A DNA stretch of 64,000 nucleotides from JBJGXI01 sp045635475 (GTDB lineage: Bacteria; Bacillota; Bacilli; Bacillales; Amphibacillaceae). A model generated the notes under the pieces. It worked only from the letters and a program-made list of their open reading frames with translations. It did not search any database and was not told the DNA's origin. This document shows, piece after piece, positions 25,179 through 34,624 of this stretch (the first letter of the stretch is position 1; each line of letters opens with the position of its first letter). The DNA is taken from contig NZ_JBJGXI010000015.1 in the NCBI RefSeq assembly GCF_045635475.1, positions 30,423-94,422 on the forward strand, written 5' to 3'. Both the position numbers and the translations under genes were made by a program.

Positions 25179-25206
25179 TCTATAACTTTTGATATATGGA
25201 ATATTA
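25179..25206 (+). promoter_or_regulatory. 28-base element upstream of the third cyclase (second copy)
   Basis: TCTATAACTTTTG, TATATGGA, TATTA; it matches 11677-11704 in 26 of 28 positions. The cyclase ATG is about 175 bases downstream. See the first copy for interpretation. Confidence 0.45.
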
Positions 25207-25379
25207 TATGGCCTTTGTTATAACTAATACAGAGAGTAATTTATGTAATAGATGTTGATTCCTGCTTAAGATTATCCATGCAGAAATGATCGAAAAGAAT
25301 AGGAGCATTTCATACAGCTGTTGAAGCGAGTGGTTTGTTGCAAAAGTTAATATATAAGCAAATTAAAGGGGTGGAAGAA

Positions 25380-27326
25380 ATGAGTGCGATCGCAGGTATA
25401 TATCAAATGAATAAGCAAATCGTGTCGGATGATGTGATAGAACCAATCATGCAATCATTGGACAAGTTTCCTATCGATGATATTCAAATTTGGAAAAAGG
25501 ATCATCTGTTTTTTAGCTGTCATGCGCAGTGGATTACACCAGAATCGATAGGGGAGCGGATACCTTATTATGATGCGGAAAGGCAATTAACCATTACAGC
25601 AGATGCGATTATTGACAACCGTAATGAGCTATTTGATTTGCTGCAGGTGAGTATATATGAGCGGAAGTTAGTGACAGATAGCGAATTAATTTTACTTGCC
25701 TATGCAAAGTGGGGAGAGCGGGTACCTACCTATTTAGTTGGTGATTTCGCGTTTGTTATTTGGGATGGAAAAAACAATAAGCTGTTTGCTGCTAGAGATT
25801 TTTCAGGGATGCGGACACTTTATTATTATCAGGATGCGGAACGTGTCGCATTTAGTACGGTAATGGAATCGTTAGTTCGTTTACCTTATGTGTCAGGGAA
25901 GTTGAATGAACAGTGGCTTGCGGAATATTTAGCGATTCGAGATATGACGGATACGATTGATGGTTCGATCACAATCATGGAGGATATCAACCAGCTTCCA
26001 CCTTGTCATATGTTGAAAGTAGAAGATAACAAGGTTGTCGTAAAAAAGTATGAAACGAAGCCGTTGAATAAGTTGAAATTTAAAAAAGACGAAGAATATG
26101 TCGAAGCTTTCAGAGAGGTTTTTCAAACGGCGATTGATGATCGACTCCGTACTTATGGTCAGGTAGGTGCGCAGCTAAGTGGTGGGCTAAATTCCGGGGC
26201 GGTGGTGAGTTTTGCTGCTGAAACGTTAAAGATGCGTGGGAAAAAGTTAAACACATACAGTTTTGTACCGGAAAAGGATTTTTTTGATTGGACGCCGAGC
26301 TATCAAACTGGAGATGAGCGTTCGTATATGGAAGAAGTTGTTGATCATGTTGGAGGGATTCATGCAAATTACTTATCTTTTACAGGTGATAATCCTTATT
26401 CAACGATTGATGAATGGTTGCAGCTGATGGAAATGCCGTATAAATTTTTCGAGAACTCTTTTTGGATTAAGGGAATCTTTGAGCAAGCGAAAAATGACGA
26501 CGTAAAGGTTCTATTAAATGGTGATAGAGGTAATTATACGATAGGTTGGGGCTCTGCTATCGACCATTACCGTAAGCTATTAAATAGGGGGCGCTGGCTC
26601 AAGCTTTCTAAAGAGGTTAAGCAATATAGCCGTAATCAACGTTTAACGCGTCGACGTGTGAAAGCAGTGATAAAAAAGCGAGCGCAAATCTATGGGGATA
26701 ATTTTCCAACATTGGTTGATAATCGTTTCCCATTGATTAATGAGCGTTTTGCTAAAAAACATCAGGTGGCTATGGATATGGAAAAGAAGGTGGATGCAGA
26801 CGAAATTAGGCGTAAACACTTTGAAAACACGAACGTCTGGAATGCAACTGGCACGGCAGCTACTAAATTGTCATTGCAATACGGTGTATGGAATCGAGAT
26901 CCATCGAATGACTTACGTGTCGTACAATTTTGTTTAGCACTACCGGAAGATCAATTTGTGCAGGATGGATTTGGACGAGCGTTAATAAGACGAGCCACGG
27001 AAGGTTATTTACCTGATAACGTACGATTAAATCAGCGAACTCGTGGAATGCAGTCAGCGGACTGGATGGACCGGATGATATTAGATAAAGAGGTGTTTAT
27101 AGACGAATTGAAACAATTAGTTAAAGACCCTATCTTTTGTGAATATATCGATAACAAAAGCATGACTTTAGCAATCGAACAGTTGGAAGCCGGTCCAAAA
27201 GCGGAGGATACCTTTCATCCAAATATAAGAAATGCGATGCGAGCGGTGGTTGTTTACCGTTTCATAAAAAGCTATTTATATAATGCAGATGTTAGATATG
27301 AAAGAGTGGTAATTGCTAATTCATAG
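25380..27326 (+). CDS. Lasso cyclase-like protein C3 (asparagine-synthetase homologue, altered PP-loop)
   Basis: 648 residues from ATG 25380, behind a GGGGTGG site. It is a close paralogue of C1 and C2 along its whole length (MSAIAGIYQ, QWITPESIGE, EMPYKFFENSFW). The pyrophosphatase motif reads SGGLNS and not SGGLDS; the codon is AAT. That Asp helps bind ATP-Mg in this fold, so activity may be reduced or lost. No precursor ORF with a leader of the A1/A2 type is visible within 450 bases on either side. It may be a spare cyclase decaying after duplication, act on A1 or A2, or serve a precursor elsewhere. Confidence 0.85.
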   Translation: MSAIAGIYQMNKQIVSDDVIEPIMQSLDKFPIDDIQIWKKDHLFFSCHAQWITPESIGERIPYYDAERQLTITADAIIDNRNELFDLLQVSIYERKLVTDSELILLAYAKWGERVPTYLVGDFAFVIWDGKNNKLFAARDFSGMRTLYYYQDAERVAFSTVMESLVRLPYVSGKLNEQWLAEYLAIRDMTDTIDGSITIMEDINQLPPCHMLKVEDNKVVVKKYETKPLNKLKFKKDEEYVEAFREVFQTAIDDRLRTYGQVGAQLSGGLNSGAVVSFAAETLKMRGKKLNTYSFVPEKDFFDWTPSYQTGDERSYMEEVVDHVGGIHANYLSFTGDNPYSTIDEWLQLMEMPYKFFENSFWIKGIFEQAKNDDVKVLLNGDRGNYTIGWGSAIDHYRKLLNRGRWLKLSKEVKQYSRNQRLTRRRVKAVIKKRAQIYGDNFPTLVDNRFPLINERFAKKHQVAMDMEKKVDADEIRRKHFENTNVWNATGTAATKLSLQYGVWNRDPSNDLRVVQFCLALPEDQFVQDGFGRALIRRATEGYLPDNVRLNQRTRGMQSADWMDRMILDKEVFIDELKQLVKDPIFCEYIDNKSMTLAIEQLEAGPKAEDTFHPNIRNAMRAVVVYRFIKSYLYNADVRYERVVIANS

Positions 27327-27733
27327 TTTTTATGTGAACAAGTGAAAGTTGGTTCACTTATAAAGACCCGTATGCTTCTTGCTTGTGAGGTTTAGAGTAG
27401 TAGTGATGATCGTGATATGAATGCTGCTCCTTAGAAAAAGAGTATGGGTTCGTGAGCCTGACTACTTCTATTTAGCGCGCGGGGGTAATCCTTTCAACGG
27501 TAACCAGCTACAATTTAGTAGTCATCAATGAAGAGCATTGGTTAGAGTATGCCCGAATTACTAAAAAGACTTAATTATATCCCGGGCAATATTTGACGAG
27601 AATTGTTTGGGAATGTAGATCAAAATCTTCATAATAAAAGCGCTCAAGTCTTAAAGATAAAGTTGGGCTTCTTTACATACATAAGAGAGAATTGACGAAT
27701 TTTGCAGATATCGAGGATCTAGGGGGGATAAGA
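27327..27733 (+). other. Intergenic region, nothing firm
   Basis: About 400 bases between C3 and the next gene. I looked for a lasso precursor (W/Y-x-x-P-x-LEVLDV) in all frames and found none. A short AGTGAA/TTCACT inverted repeat lies near 27345-27360; it has no T-run. Confidence 0.5.
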
Positions 27734-28636
27734 GTGGATAAACGAAGGTGGATAGAGAATCTACAAATCATAGATGAAGAAAAAGTTGTGTTGGATGATC
27801 ACCTTACTTTTTTAAGGGAGTTATTCCTTCTTTTCATGCGGATGAATCCAGTATATCAATTAACTTCAAAATACAATGAGATGTTGTCAGAAGATGAAGT
27901 GGAAGAAATGAATGCGTTGGAAAAAGCAAAGCATTTTAAAAAAATAATGTTTGAAGTCGATTTATCAGAACTCCAAGACCTAAATAACCAATATATTAAT
28001 GATGGTTTCGATGTTGTTATAAATAAGATGATTCATGGAATTGATTTTCATTTTGAGGAACTTACAAAAGAATTAAATAGTTTCTTATATGAATACGAAC
28101 GTAGCGATTTTCAAAACGTGCTTGAAATTACAAAGAGAAGAATGGTCCATGTGCTTTCTTCTCAGGACGAGCTCTTAGATCAAATGGAAACTGGATATAA
28201 GCAATTTAGAAATGATTTTCCTACATACTTTTCTATTTTGTCAAAAAAAGAAAAACTTTTTAATTTTAATAAAAATAAGAATGATTATTTTATTTATCAA
28301 TACAACCGAAATTATTTAGCAGTTCATAATTGTGCGATTGAGTATAGAGAAAGAATAGATAAATTATATAATAAAGTGTTGGATGATTTTATCGTTGAAT
28401 ATAAAAGACATTCTCTAACATATAATGATAAAGTTCGGTCTGCTGTGACGTTAGGGTTTGACTATCGGGCATTTGTCGATGGATTGAAATTAGAAGTTCC
28501 AGAATTGAATATCAATTGGGTTCCTATTAAAGTAGAGATGAACGTAAGATTATACAATAACATCCTTAAAGAGATGGTAGTGGACGGATTGTCAATAAGA
28601 TCGGAGAATTTCTTGAGAACGATGTATGGATTGTAG
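27734..28636 (+). CDS. Protein of unknown function, helical, 300 residues
   Basis: I do not recognise the family. GTG 27734 has an AGGGGGGATAAGA leader and is preferred to the TTG at 27692. The protein is soluble, charged and mostly helical (for instance LDDHLTFLRELFLLFMRMNP and EELTKELNSFLYEYERSDF), with no signal peptide or membrane helix. Codon use is more AT-rich and Lys/Asn-rich than the neighbouring cyclase. It may belong to the lasso region or be an independent insertion. Confidence 0.65.
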   Translation: MDKRRWIENLQIIDEEKVVLDDHLTFLRELFLLFMRMNPVYQLTSKYNEMLSEDEVEEMNALEKAKHFKKIMFEVDLSELQDLNNQYINDGFDVVINKMIHGIDFHFEELTKELNSFLYEYERSDFQNVLEITKRRMVHVLSSQDELLDQMETGYKQFRNDFPTYFSILSKKEKLFNFNKNKNDYFIYQYNRNYLAVHNCAIEYRERIDKLYNKVLDDFIVEYKRHSLTYNDKVRSAVTLGFDYRAFVDGLKLEVPELNINWVPIKVEMNVRLYNNILKEMVVDGLSIRSENFLRTMYGL

Positions 28637-28762
28637 ACTTGGGGAGGGAATGACTACTGTCACTTCCAGAAGATTGTCATAGGGTGTCGGATATATCTGA
28701 GGATACTAAAACAGGATGTGGTAAAAGTATCATATTAGGGGTTAAATATTCATTTTCCCGAC

Positions 28763-28796
28763 GACCAAATAGGGACAATCTTGTCCCTATTTGGTC
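28763..28796. terminator. Near-perfect 15-bp hairpin between convergent genes
   Basis: GACCAAATAGGGACA pairs perfectly with TGTCCCTATTTGGTC over ATCT. It lies exactly between two convergent genes and touches the stop codon of the stress-protein gene. T-runs are short on both sides, but position and strength suggest a bidirectional terminator. Confidence 0.7.
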
Positions 28797-29302
28797 TATT
28801 TTACTACTAATACGGGGCAACTTGCTGAATTGGTAACTTTATTGCTGACGCATCCCATGACTAATTTTTTTATACCACTTCGACCGCGTTGCCCAATAAC
28901 GATAAGGTCTACCTCATGATGCTCAGCGAAAGTACATAGTTCTTTGGCGGGGGTACCCATTAATACTTCAATTTCTACATCTATTATACTACCTGAAAGT
29001 TTAGCTTTAGCAATCGTAATGATTTTGTCTGCCACTTGATCAAAATCAATCAAATTACTTTCTACAGGTAGCTTTCCTACATGTGCATTTGATTGATTCA
29101 TCATACTTGTAACAGGTGCTGTTGTTACACCATACAGTGGGACATCTCGGACTTCATTCATAGGTTTGTGGTCTTGGGCATATATGATCGTTAAACAAGC
29201 TTTGCTAAGTTGCCCAATTTTTTCAGCTTCTTGTAGAGCGTTTAGGCTTCCATCAGATCCGTCGAAAGTAATTAAAATATTGAAATATGCATTACTCATC
29301 AT
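28796..29302 (-). CDS. Universal stress protein (UspA family)
   Basis: 168 residues from ATG 29302, which has AAGGAG at the right distance; an upstream in-frame start at 29335 lacks one. It has the UspA fold: NILITFDGSDGSLNALQEA at the N-terminus and the ATP-binding signature GQRGRSGIKKLVMGCVSNKV near the C-terminus, ending CPVLVVK. It probably binds ATP and acts in stress or persistence in the cytoplasm. It is monocistronic. Confidence 0.9.
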   Translation of the reverse strand: MMSNAYFNILITFDGSDGSLNALQEAEKIGQLSKACLTIIYAQDHKPMNEVRDVPLYGVTTAPVTSMMNQSNAHVGKLPVESNLIDFDQVADKIITIAKAKLSGSIIDVEIEVLMGTPAKELCTFAEHHEVDLIVIGQRGRSGIKKLVMGCVSNKVTNSASCPVLVVK

Positions 29303-29709
29303 AGCCAACTCCTTGTTATTATTTTGTATAAACAAGATTAATAGACAGTCTGCTCTTTCAGGAGTTGTAGTTCAAATTCTTCTTTTTTGTATCTTCTTTG
29401 ATGTATTTTGTCTGGACCATTAAGAAATGGATTGTCCCACCATAATCTTTCAACAATATCATAGGGAAATAGTCTAGTCATGGATAGAGAAGTTCTTCAA
29501 AATGATTCTTACTAAGCTTCCTCCTTTTATTAGCTTGGTTATTATATACATCCTCAAGTATCAAACGAAACATTTTCAAAGGTTAAGGTTTAGTTACAGC
29601 TGCAATGTAAATGACACAAAGTAATCTAAACCGGACATGTGTAGGTGGAGAGCATGGTGGTTTTTGGGGGTGCAACTTCCCAAAGTTCGTTATATGATGT
29701 CTAGGTGAA

Positions 29710-29874
29710 GTGGGTATATATATTAAAGTGTCATTTTTTGTAGGTTTGATTATTGTTTGTATAATTTGTTCCATAATAGAGTTTTATTTTAATGGATTAC
29801 TTCCAGGAAGTATGAGGGAACGACGTAGGAATTATAAGGAGTTTGTTGAGTGTAATCGTAATGTGAGGGGGTGA
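29710..29874 (+). CDS. Possible small membrane protein of 54 residues
   Basis: A GTG start with AGGTG only two to three bases upstream. The product has one hydrophobic helix (VSFFVGLIIVCIICSIIEF) and a basic C-terminal tail (GSMRERRRNYKEF). The rest of the 800-base gap 29303-30102 shows no other convincing gene. The ribosome binding site is poorly spaced, so this is only a candidate. Confidence 0.3.
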   Translation: MGIYIKVSFFVGLIIVCIICSIIEFYFNGLLPGSMRERRRNYKEFVECNRNVRG

Positions 29875-30102
29875 ATAGTAATTCTTGATTGTTAAGATTG
29901 CTCAAAATACTTTAATAAAGTGCTGATATCCATCTGAAAATCTCCGAACGGTAGGTGGTTTAATTTAGAGTGACGTTGCTGCTAAGTGGCTTGAATTCAA
30001 GGTTTTTTCCCTGTATTGGAATTGAAGATGTCTATTGCAGTATTGAAGGTATTATTATCAGATACAGAACAGAGGGAGCCCTCCTTGTAAAATAACTAAA
30101 AA

Positions 30103-30137
30103 GATCTGCTCCACAAAAAGCGAGCAGACCTTTTTTA
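30103..30137 (-). terminator. Terminator of the aldo/keto reductase gene
   Basis: GATCTGCTC (30103-30111) and GAGCAGACC (30122-30130) form a stem, with T-rich tracts on both sides. It works for the minus-strand gene and possibly in both directions. Confidence 0.75.
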
Positions 30138-30140
30138 GTA

Positions 30141-31142
30141 TTATAAGCCTTGCTGGACAGCAAGCATCCACTGTGGGTAAGGAACCCTTGGTTTACTTAC
30201 CTCATTAAGTGCGTCGGTTTCATCGTTGCTCAATTCAATGTCGGCAGCTTTCAAGTTAGATTCAAGCTGCTCCATCTTTCTCGAGCCGACGAGGACAGAG
30301 CTGATTCCTGGTCGCTCGGTTAACCACGCTAATGCTGTTTCAGCTGGTCCGGCGTCATGGTTAGCGCCAATTTCAATTAACGTATCGACAATCTTGTCGG
30401 CAACTTCTTTATCGGGTACAGGTGGGAAATCCTTCAGCCCCGAACCTGCAAAACGGTCTTCGTCTTTTAGCTTACCATCTCGATATTTACCAGTTAAATA
30501 GCCACCATTAAGTGGACTCCAAACGAGAATACCGATCCCTGCATCTTCTGCTAATGGAATGACCTCATGCTCTAGGTCACGGTTAATTAAACTATAATGC
30601 ATTTGTGCGGACGTATATTTCGTCCATCCGTTCAATGCAGAGATGCCTAGTCCTTTGGAAATTTGCCAGGCTGCATGATTGGACATGCCAATGTAACGAA
30701 CCTTCCCTTGACGGACAAGGTCATCTAATGCTTGCAGTGTTTCTTCTAAAGGAGTAGACGGATCAAATCCGTGTAATTGATACAAATCAATATAATCGGT
30801 GCCAAGTCGACGCAGGCTATTTTCTAACGAGTTCATTATATGAAACCGACTTAAGCCTTTATCGTTAACATCGTCACTCATCTGACCTAACACTTTCGTG
30901 GCAATAATCAGGTCTTGACGCTTGCCTTTGATTGCTTTTCCTAGCATTTCCTCGGAGGTCCCGTTGCTATAGATGTCCGCCGTATCAAACAAGTTAATAC
31001 CAGCGTCTATACTCGTGTCTACCATACGATTGGCTCGTTCTTGGTCACCAAATCCGATATTCCAGTCGTTCCCAAATGTCATCGTCCCAAACGAAAGTGC
31101 ACTCACCTTGAGTCCACTTTTTCCGAGATTTCGATACTTCAC
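30141..31142 (-). CDS. Aldo/keto reductase
   Basis: 333 residues. NAD(P)H-dependent reductase with the catalytic tetrad in place: Asp in NLFDTADIYSNG, Tyr in the same block, Lys in IIATKV and His in LYQLHGFD. The cofactor end has SSVLVGSRKMEQLESNL. It resembles the YhdN/GSP69 group of general-stress reductases; the substrate is unknown. The start is GTG behind TAGGAGGAC. A truncated paralogue of its 3' end lies at 24955-25150. Confidence 0.9.
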   Translation of the reverse strand: MKYRNLGKSGLKVSALSFGTMTFGNDWNIGFGDQERANRMVDTSIDAGINLFDTADIYSNGTSEEMLGKAIKGKRQDLIIATKVLGQMSDDVNDKGLSRFHIMNSLENSLRRLGTDYIDLYQLHGFDPSTPLEETLQALDDLVRQGKVRYIGMSNHAAWQISKGLGISALNGWTKYTSAQMHYSLINRDLEHEVIPLAEDAGIGILVWSPLNGGYLTGKYRDGKLKDEDRFAGSGLKDFPPVPDKEVADKIVDTLIEIGANHDAGPAETALAWLTERPGISSVLVGSRKMEQLESNLKAADIELSNDETDALNEVSKPRVPYPQWMLAVQQGL

Positions 31143-31527
31143 TATAAGTCCTCCTATTTTCTAGTTGGTGCAAGGTATCTGTGATGCTGAGCATCTAAAT
31201 TAACCGTATCTAAGATTTGGTTTGATTTCAAAGGATTTGTTTTACTAGAACGTTACGTTGGACAATGGTAGCTAGCTAGATGAGTTAACATAGAGGTGTC
31301 ATACTAGGGGCGTTTATTAAAAGATATCTAGCTATGAGCGCCAGAAACTAGGCGACCGATGCAAATTTCCCCTACAATAAATTATCATCGATTCAAGTGT
31401 TATCGAAGGTCAACGAAAAGCGGACTTGTCGTCCAACGTCGACATCCTCCTAGGTGAGGACTTGATACCTATATCTTTATTGATTCGCTTCAGTCGCCAA
31501 GTTTCTATACGTCGCTCTGTACTGTTC
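31143..31527. other. Intergenic region, no gene recognised
   Basis: About 385 bases upstream of the reductase. It holds the reductase ribosome binding site (minus strand) and otherwise stop-rich sequence without recognisable coding content, next to the debris at 31528-32620. Confidence 0.5.
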
Positions 31528-31833
31528 TTAATGATGATGTGGTGCATGTCCTTTGGAGGAATTGCTAATTACAAATCCTTCCTCTGGCACGTAGATATAT
31601 TGAATCCAAACACCATCAAGGAAATCTTCTCGCTGATCAAGTAGGACATCAATGTCTTTATCTGTCTACACAATCTCATCATGTTCAGTTGGCTCATCAA
31701 GCATCGCATTATAATGGGCATGGTTGCCGTGCATTTCGGTAATATAAACACGCACCATTTTCCCCTCAACGCCATCACTTTCAAGCCATTTTTTAAGAAC
31801 CTTCGCCGCATTTCTATTTATTTTGCATCGCAT
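31528..31833 (-). pseudogene. HesB/IscA-like iron-sulphur biosynthesis family gene with one in-frame stop
   Basis: Read through, the 102 codons give MRCKINRNAAKVLKKWLESD, then VRVYITEMHGNHAHYNAMLD, EPTEHDEIV, stop, TDKDIDVLLDQREDFLDGVW, YVPEEGFVISNSSKG. The frame and the family pattern continue on both sides of the TAG at 31666-31668, where the family would have Lys. A single nonsense change (AAG to TAG) explains it. The start has AAAGGTG upstream. A short readthrough product cannot be excluded. The IS1182 fragment next to it marks the area as decaying. Confidence 0.6.
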
Positions 31834-31867
31834 ATAAGCACCTTTTTTCTTAATAAAACCATTATTA

Positions 31868-32620
31868 CAAATCGTAGACTTAGACGCGCGAGTTGGCCAT
31901 AAAAGCAAAACGAGGGATTTCTATGGATATAAGACAGAATATACGATGATCCATGAACTCCTCATCACCGGTGTGTATGTCGGCGATGGAGCATATGTTG
32001 ATGGGAAAATGTTTGATTATCTGTTAGACCAAACGATAAAAAGTGGTATTGAGGTAGAAGTTGTTTATGGGGACAAAGCATATTTTCGCAAAAAAATACT
32101 AGATAGCATTAATGGGTGCGGAGCCAAACCATACATACCTGTAAGTGAAATGGCCAAAAGAATTAATGAAGAACGATACACTTATAATTAAGATTCGGAT
32201 GAGTGGTTTTGTACACAAGGGAATAGAACAGTAAAGAAATCTCATAAGAAAACAATGAATAGAGAATCTTATCGTTATTATTTCGACAGAGAACAGTGCA
32301 GAGATTGTCCGTTAAGAGATAGCTGCATCACTGGAAAGACCGTTGGCAGAATTCTAGAAGTTGGAATAAATACGCCTGAATTCTACTAGTACAGCCAACA
32401 ACAAAATACAGAAGAATTCAAACAGAATTATAAGAAACGCGCTCGCCACGAAGGGGAAAATGGTGAGATGAAACAGTTTCACAGATTAGATCGTGCCAGG
32501 GGGTACGATCTGCAAAGCATGGCCATACAAGCAAAATTTACTGCATTAGCAGTAAACTTAAAGAGGATAGCACAGATCCTATCCTCTCAGAACACTAACA
32601 ATTATTCTTTCTCAACCATA
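31868..32620 (+). pseudogene. IS1182-family transposase remnant
   Basis: 5'-truncated and interrupted. The frame begins LDARVGHKSKTRDFYGYKTE, then ITGVYVGDGAYVDGKMFDYL, EVVYGDKAYFRKKILDSI, stop. It goes on with DSDEWFCTQGNRTVKKSHKK, YYFDREQCRDCPLRDSC, RILEVGINTPEFY, a TAG stop, and RARHEGENGEMKQFHRLDRA. This is the DDE core and C-terminus of IS1182 transposases. The N-terminal third and the element ends are not visible. Confidence 0.85.
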
Positions 32621-32826
32621 ATTTTTTAAATTGTATAAAACATTCTGACGATTCGAAAAAATCAGTTGAAAATTGCTTGAAAAAAGGTGACTTTTTCAGT
32701 GACCCGAACCGTCCTTTGTCTCTTTATCCCTTGTTTCCGTATAATATTTAAAATATAATATAATGAAATTATTAGAAAATTATAAAAAGATGAGTGTGGT
32801 CTTAAACTATCAATATTAATTTAATT

Positions 32827-32840
32827 TGTAAGCGTTTAAT
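32827..32840 (+). promoter_or_regulatory. Candidate cre site upstream of the YesM-type kinase gene
   Basis: TGTAAGCGTTTAAT matches the CcpA box TGWAANCGNTNWCA in most positions. It lies 46 bases before the kinase ATG. Catabolite repression would suit a polysaccharide-utilisation locus. Confidence 0.45.
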
Positions 32841-32886
32841 TAAGTGTAATTCTTTTAACTTACACTTCAAAGGAGACTACATAGCT

Positions 32887-34623
32887 ATGAAATTAAGAAA
32901 TAAAATATTTTTAATGTTCTCAGGTCTAGTACTATTTCTCCTTATTATCGTCGGAATTGTAGTGCATAACATTTTTACTTCTGCTAACAGCAAAGAAGTG
33001 ATCAATAAAACAGAAGATACTACAGTACAGTTAAGTTATAACTTAGATTTAATGTTGGAAGACGCATCTAGGTCGAGTTTAGCTCTACTTTACAATAAAG
33101 AATTAATTAATATATTACAAGAATATGATAAGGAGCAACCAGTTTTTTATAAGCAGTCTAATCACGTGAAGGTCTTTTCTTTATTCTTATCCAGTATTAT
33201 TTTTGATAAAGAGCAATTTTATGGTGTGCATATATTTACACAAAATGGTCAACTGTTTAGCCATATGGATCAATTTAGAATAAGAGAATCTATTTCGTTG
33301 CATGACCAGGAATGGTACATGAAAGCAAAGGAGCAAGAAGGTGGATGGCTTACTTATTATGATGAAGATCCAATTTATTATAAAAATAGTGATAAAGAAT
33401 ATTTAAGTCTTTTACGTTTATTAAGAAATCCAGAAGATCAAAAGGAGTTAGGCTTAATAAAAATTGATTTCTCACCAAAATATATAGAAGAAATTACAGA
33501 GCAACTTCGTAGTGAATACTGGCAAATAACTACAAAGAATAAAGTACCGATCCTAGGGAATAAAACGGAACGAATGTTGTACGAGTGTAATACTAATCGA
33601 ACAATTGTTAAAGATAAAGAATCGAATAAGTCATATATGTGCATTACACATACGTCAAAGAACACAGGATTTACGATTAGTAATTTAATCTCTACTGACT
33701 ATTTATATAAAGAAGTAAAAGAGTTTAACCGGTTTCTCAGTTGGTTAATTGGGGTTTGCTTACTCTTCTCCTTAATCATTTCCTTTTATATGTCACATTA
33801 TCTCCTCAAACCATTGGAATTATTAAAAACAAGAATTCGTTTATTTCAACATGATAAAGGGACGGCTCATTCGGCTCAAGATGAAATTGGGGAACTTCGT
33901 ATTGCATATGATGGAATGCTATCTGAGATTAATGATTTAGTAACAGAAGCATACGAAATAAATAGACGAAACAATGAAGCAGAATTTAAAGCACTGCAAT
34001 CACAGATGGATCCGCATTTTATTTTTAATACACTAGAATCTATTAACATGAAGGCAGTTCATGAAGATCAATTTGAGTTATCTGACATGATCGTCGAATT
34101 GGGTAAGTTGATACGTTATCGCTTAAGAAATGAGGATCAACAGATTCCATTAGATGATGAGATCAAATTCGCGAAGATTTATGTAAATATCCTACAACAC
34201 CGTTTAGAGGAAGCGCTGGAAGTCGAGTGGCATGTAGAAGAAGGAACGGAAGAGATTTTAGTTCCGAAATATATCATTCAACCACTAATCGAAAACACTA
34301 TCGCTCATGCTTACAATAAAACAGCAAAAAAAGTAACGATTTCTATCTGTATAAAAAGAGAACAAAATAAGCTTCATATTTCTGTTAAGGACAATGGTAA
34401 AGGAATAGAGGCGCAGCGGTTATCGGAAATACAAACAACTCTTGAACAAAATGATGTAGCCGAGGCGCAGCAACAGAAGCAACATACAACGACTAACAAT
34501 ATTGCGTTGGTTAATATCGATCGCAGGTTAAAATTATTACACGGTGAAGCTAGTGGGTTGAAAATATCCTCAAGCGAAGGAATAGGAACAAACGTAACGA
34601 TTATGATAAAGGTGGGTGATTAG
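32887..34623 (+). CDS. Sensor histidine kinase, YesM/LytS type
   Basis: 578 residues. There is a transmembrane helix at about 8-28, an extracellular sensor region (about 30-275) and a second helix at about 280-302, then a HAMP-like linker. The His_kinase domain holds the phosphoacceptor in LQSQMDPHFIFNTLESIN (His377), and the HATPase domain has IIQPLIENTIAHAYNK and VKDNGKGIE. Kinases of this type usually sense extracellular sugars or oligosaccharides and pair with AraC-type regulators, as here with the next gene. The start has AAAGGAG upstream. The stop nearly overlaps the regulator start. Confidence 0.92.
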   Translation: MKLRNKIFLMFSGLVLFLLIIVGIVVHNIFTSANSKEVINKTEDTTVQLSYNLDLMLEDASRSSLALLYNKELINILQEYDKEQPVFYKQSNHVKVFSLFLSSIIFDKEQFYGVHIFTQNGQLFSHMDQFRIRESISLHDQEWYMKAKEQEGGWLTYYDEDPIYYKNSDKEYLSLLRLLRNPEDQKELGLIKIDFSPKYIEEITEQLRSEYWQITTKNKVPILGNKTERMLYECNTNRTIVKDKESNKSYMCITHTSKNTGFTISNLISTDYLYKEVKEFNRFLSWLIGVCLLFSLIISFYMSHYLLKPLELLKTRIRLFQHDKGTAHSAQDEIGELRIAYDGMLSEINDLVTEAYEINRRNNEAEFKALQSQMDPHFIFNTLESINMKAVHEDQFELSDMIVELGKLIRYRLRNEDQQIPLDDEIKFAKIYVNILQHRLEEALEVEWHVEEGTEEILVPKYIIQPLIENTIAHAYNKTAKKVTISICIKREQNKLHISVKDNGKGIEAQRLSEIQTTLEQNDVAEAQQQKQHTTTNNIALVNIDRRLKLLHGEASGLKISSSEGIGTNVTIMIKVGD

Positions 34624-34624
34624 T

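Noticed and set aside
24910..27733. A third lasso precursor next to C3
   Set aside because: No ORF with the W/Y-x-x-P-x-LEVLDV leader or a T-x-[core]-D9 pattern was found on either strand in the flanks.
31666..31908. 80-residue minus-strand ORF as an intact gene
   Set aside because: It is the front part of the HesB-like pseudogene; its first 25 codons run into unrelated IS1182 sequence on the other strand.
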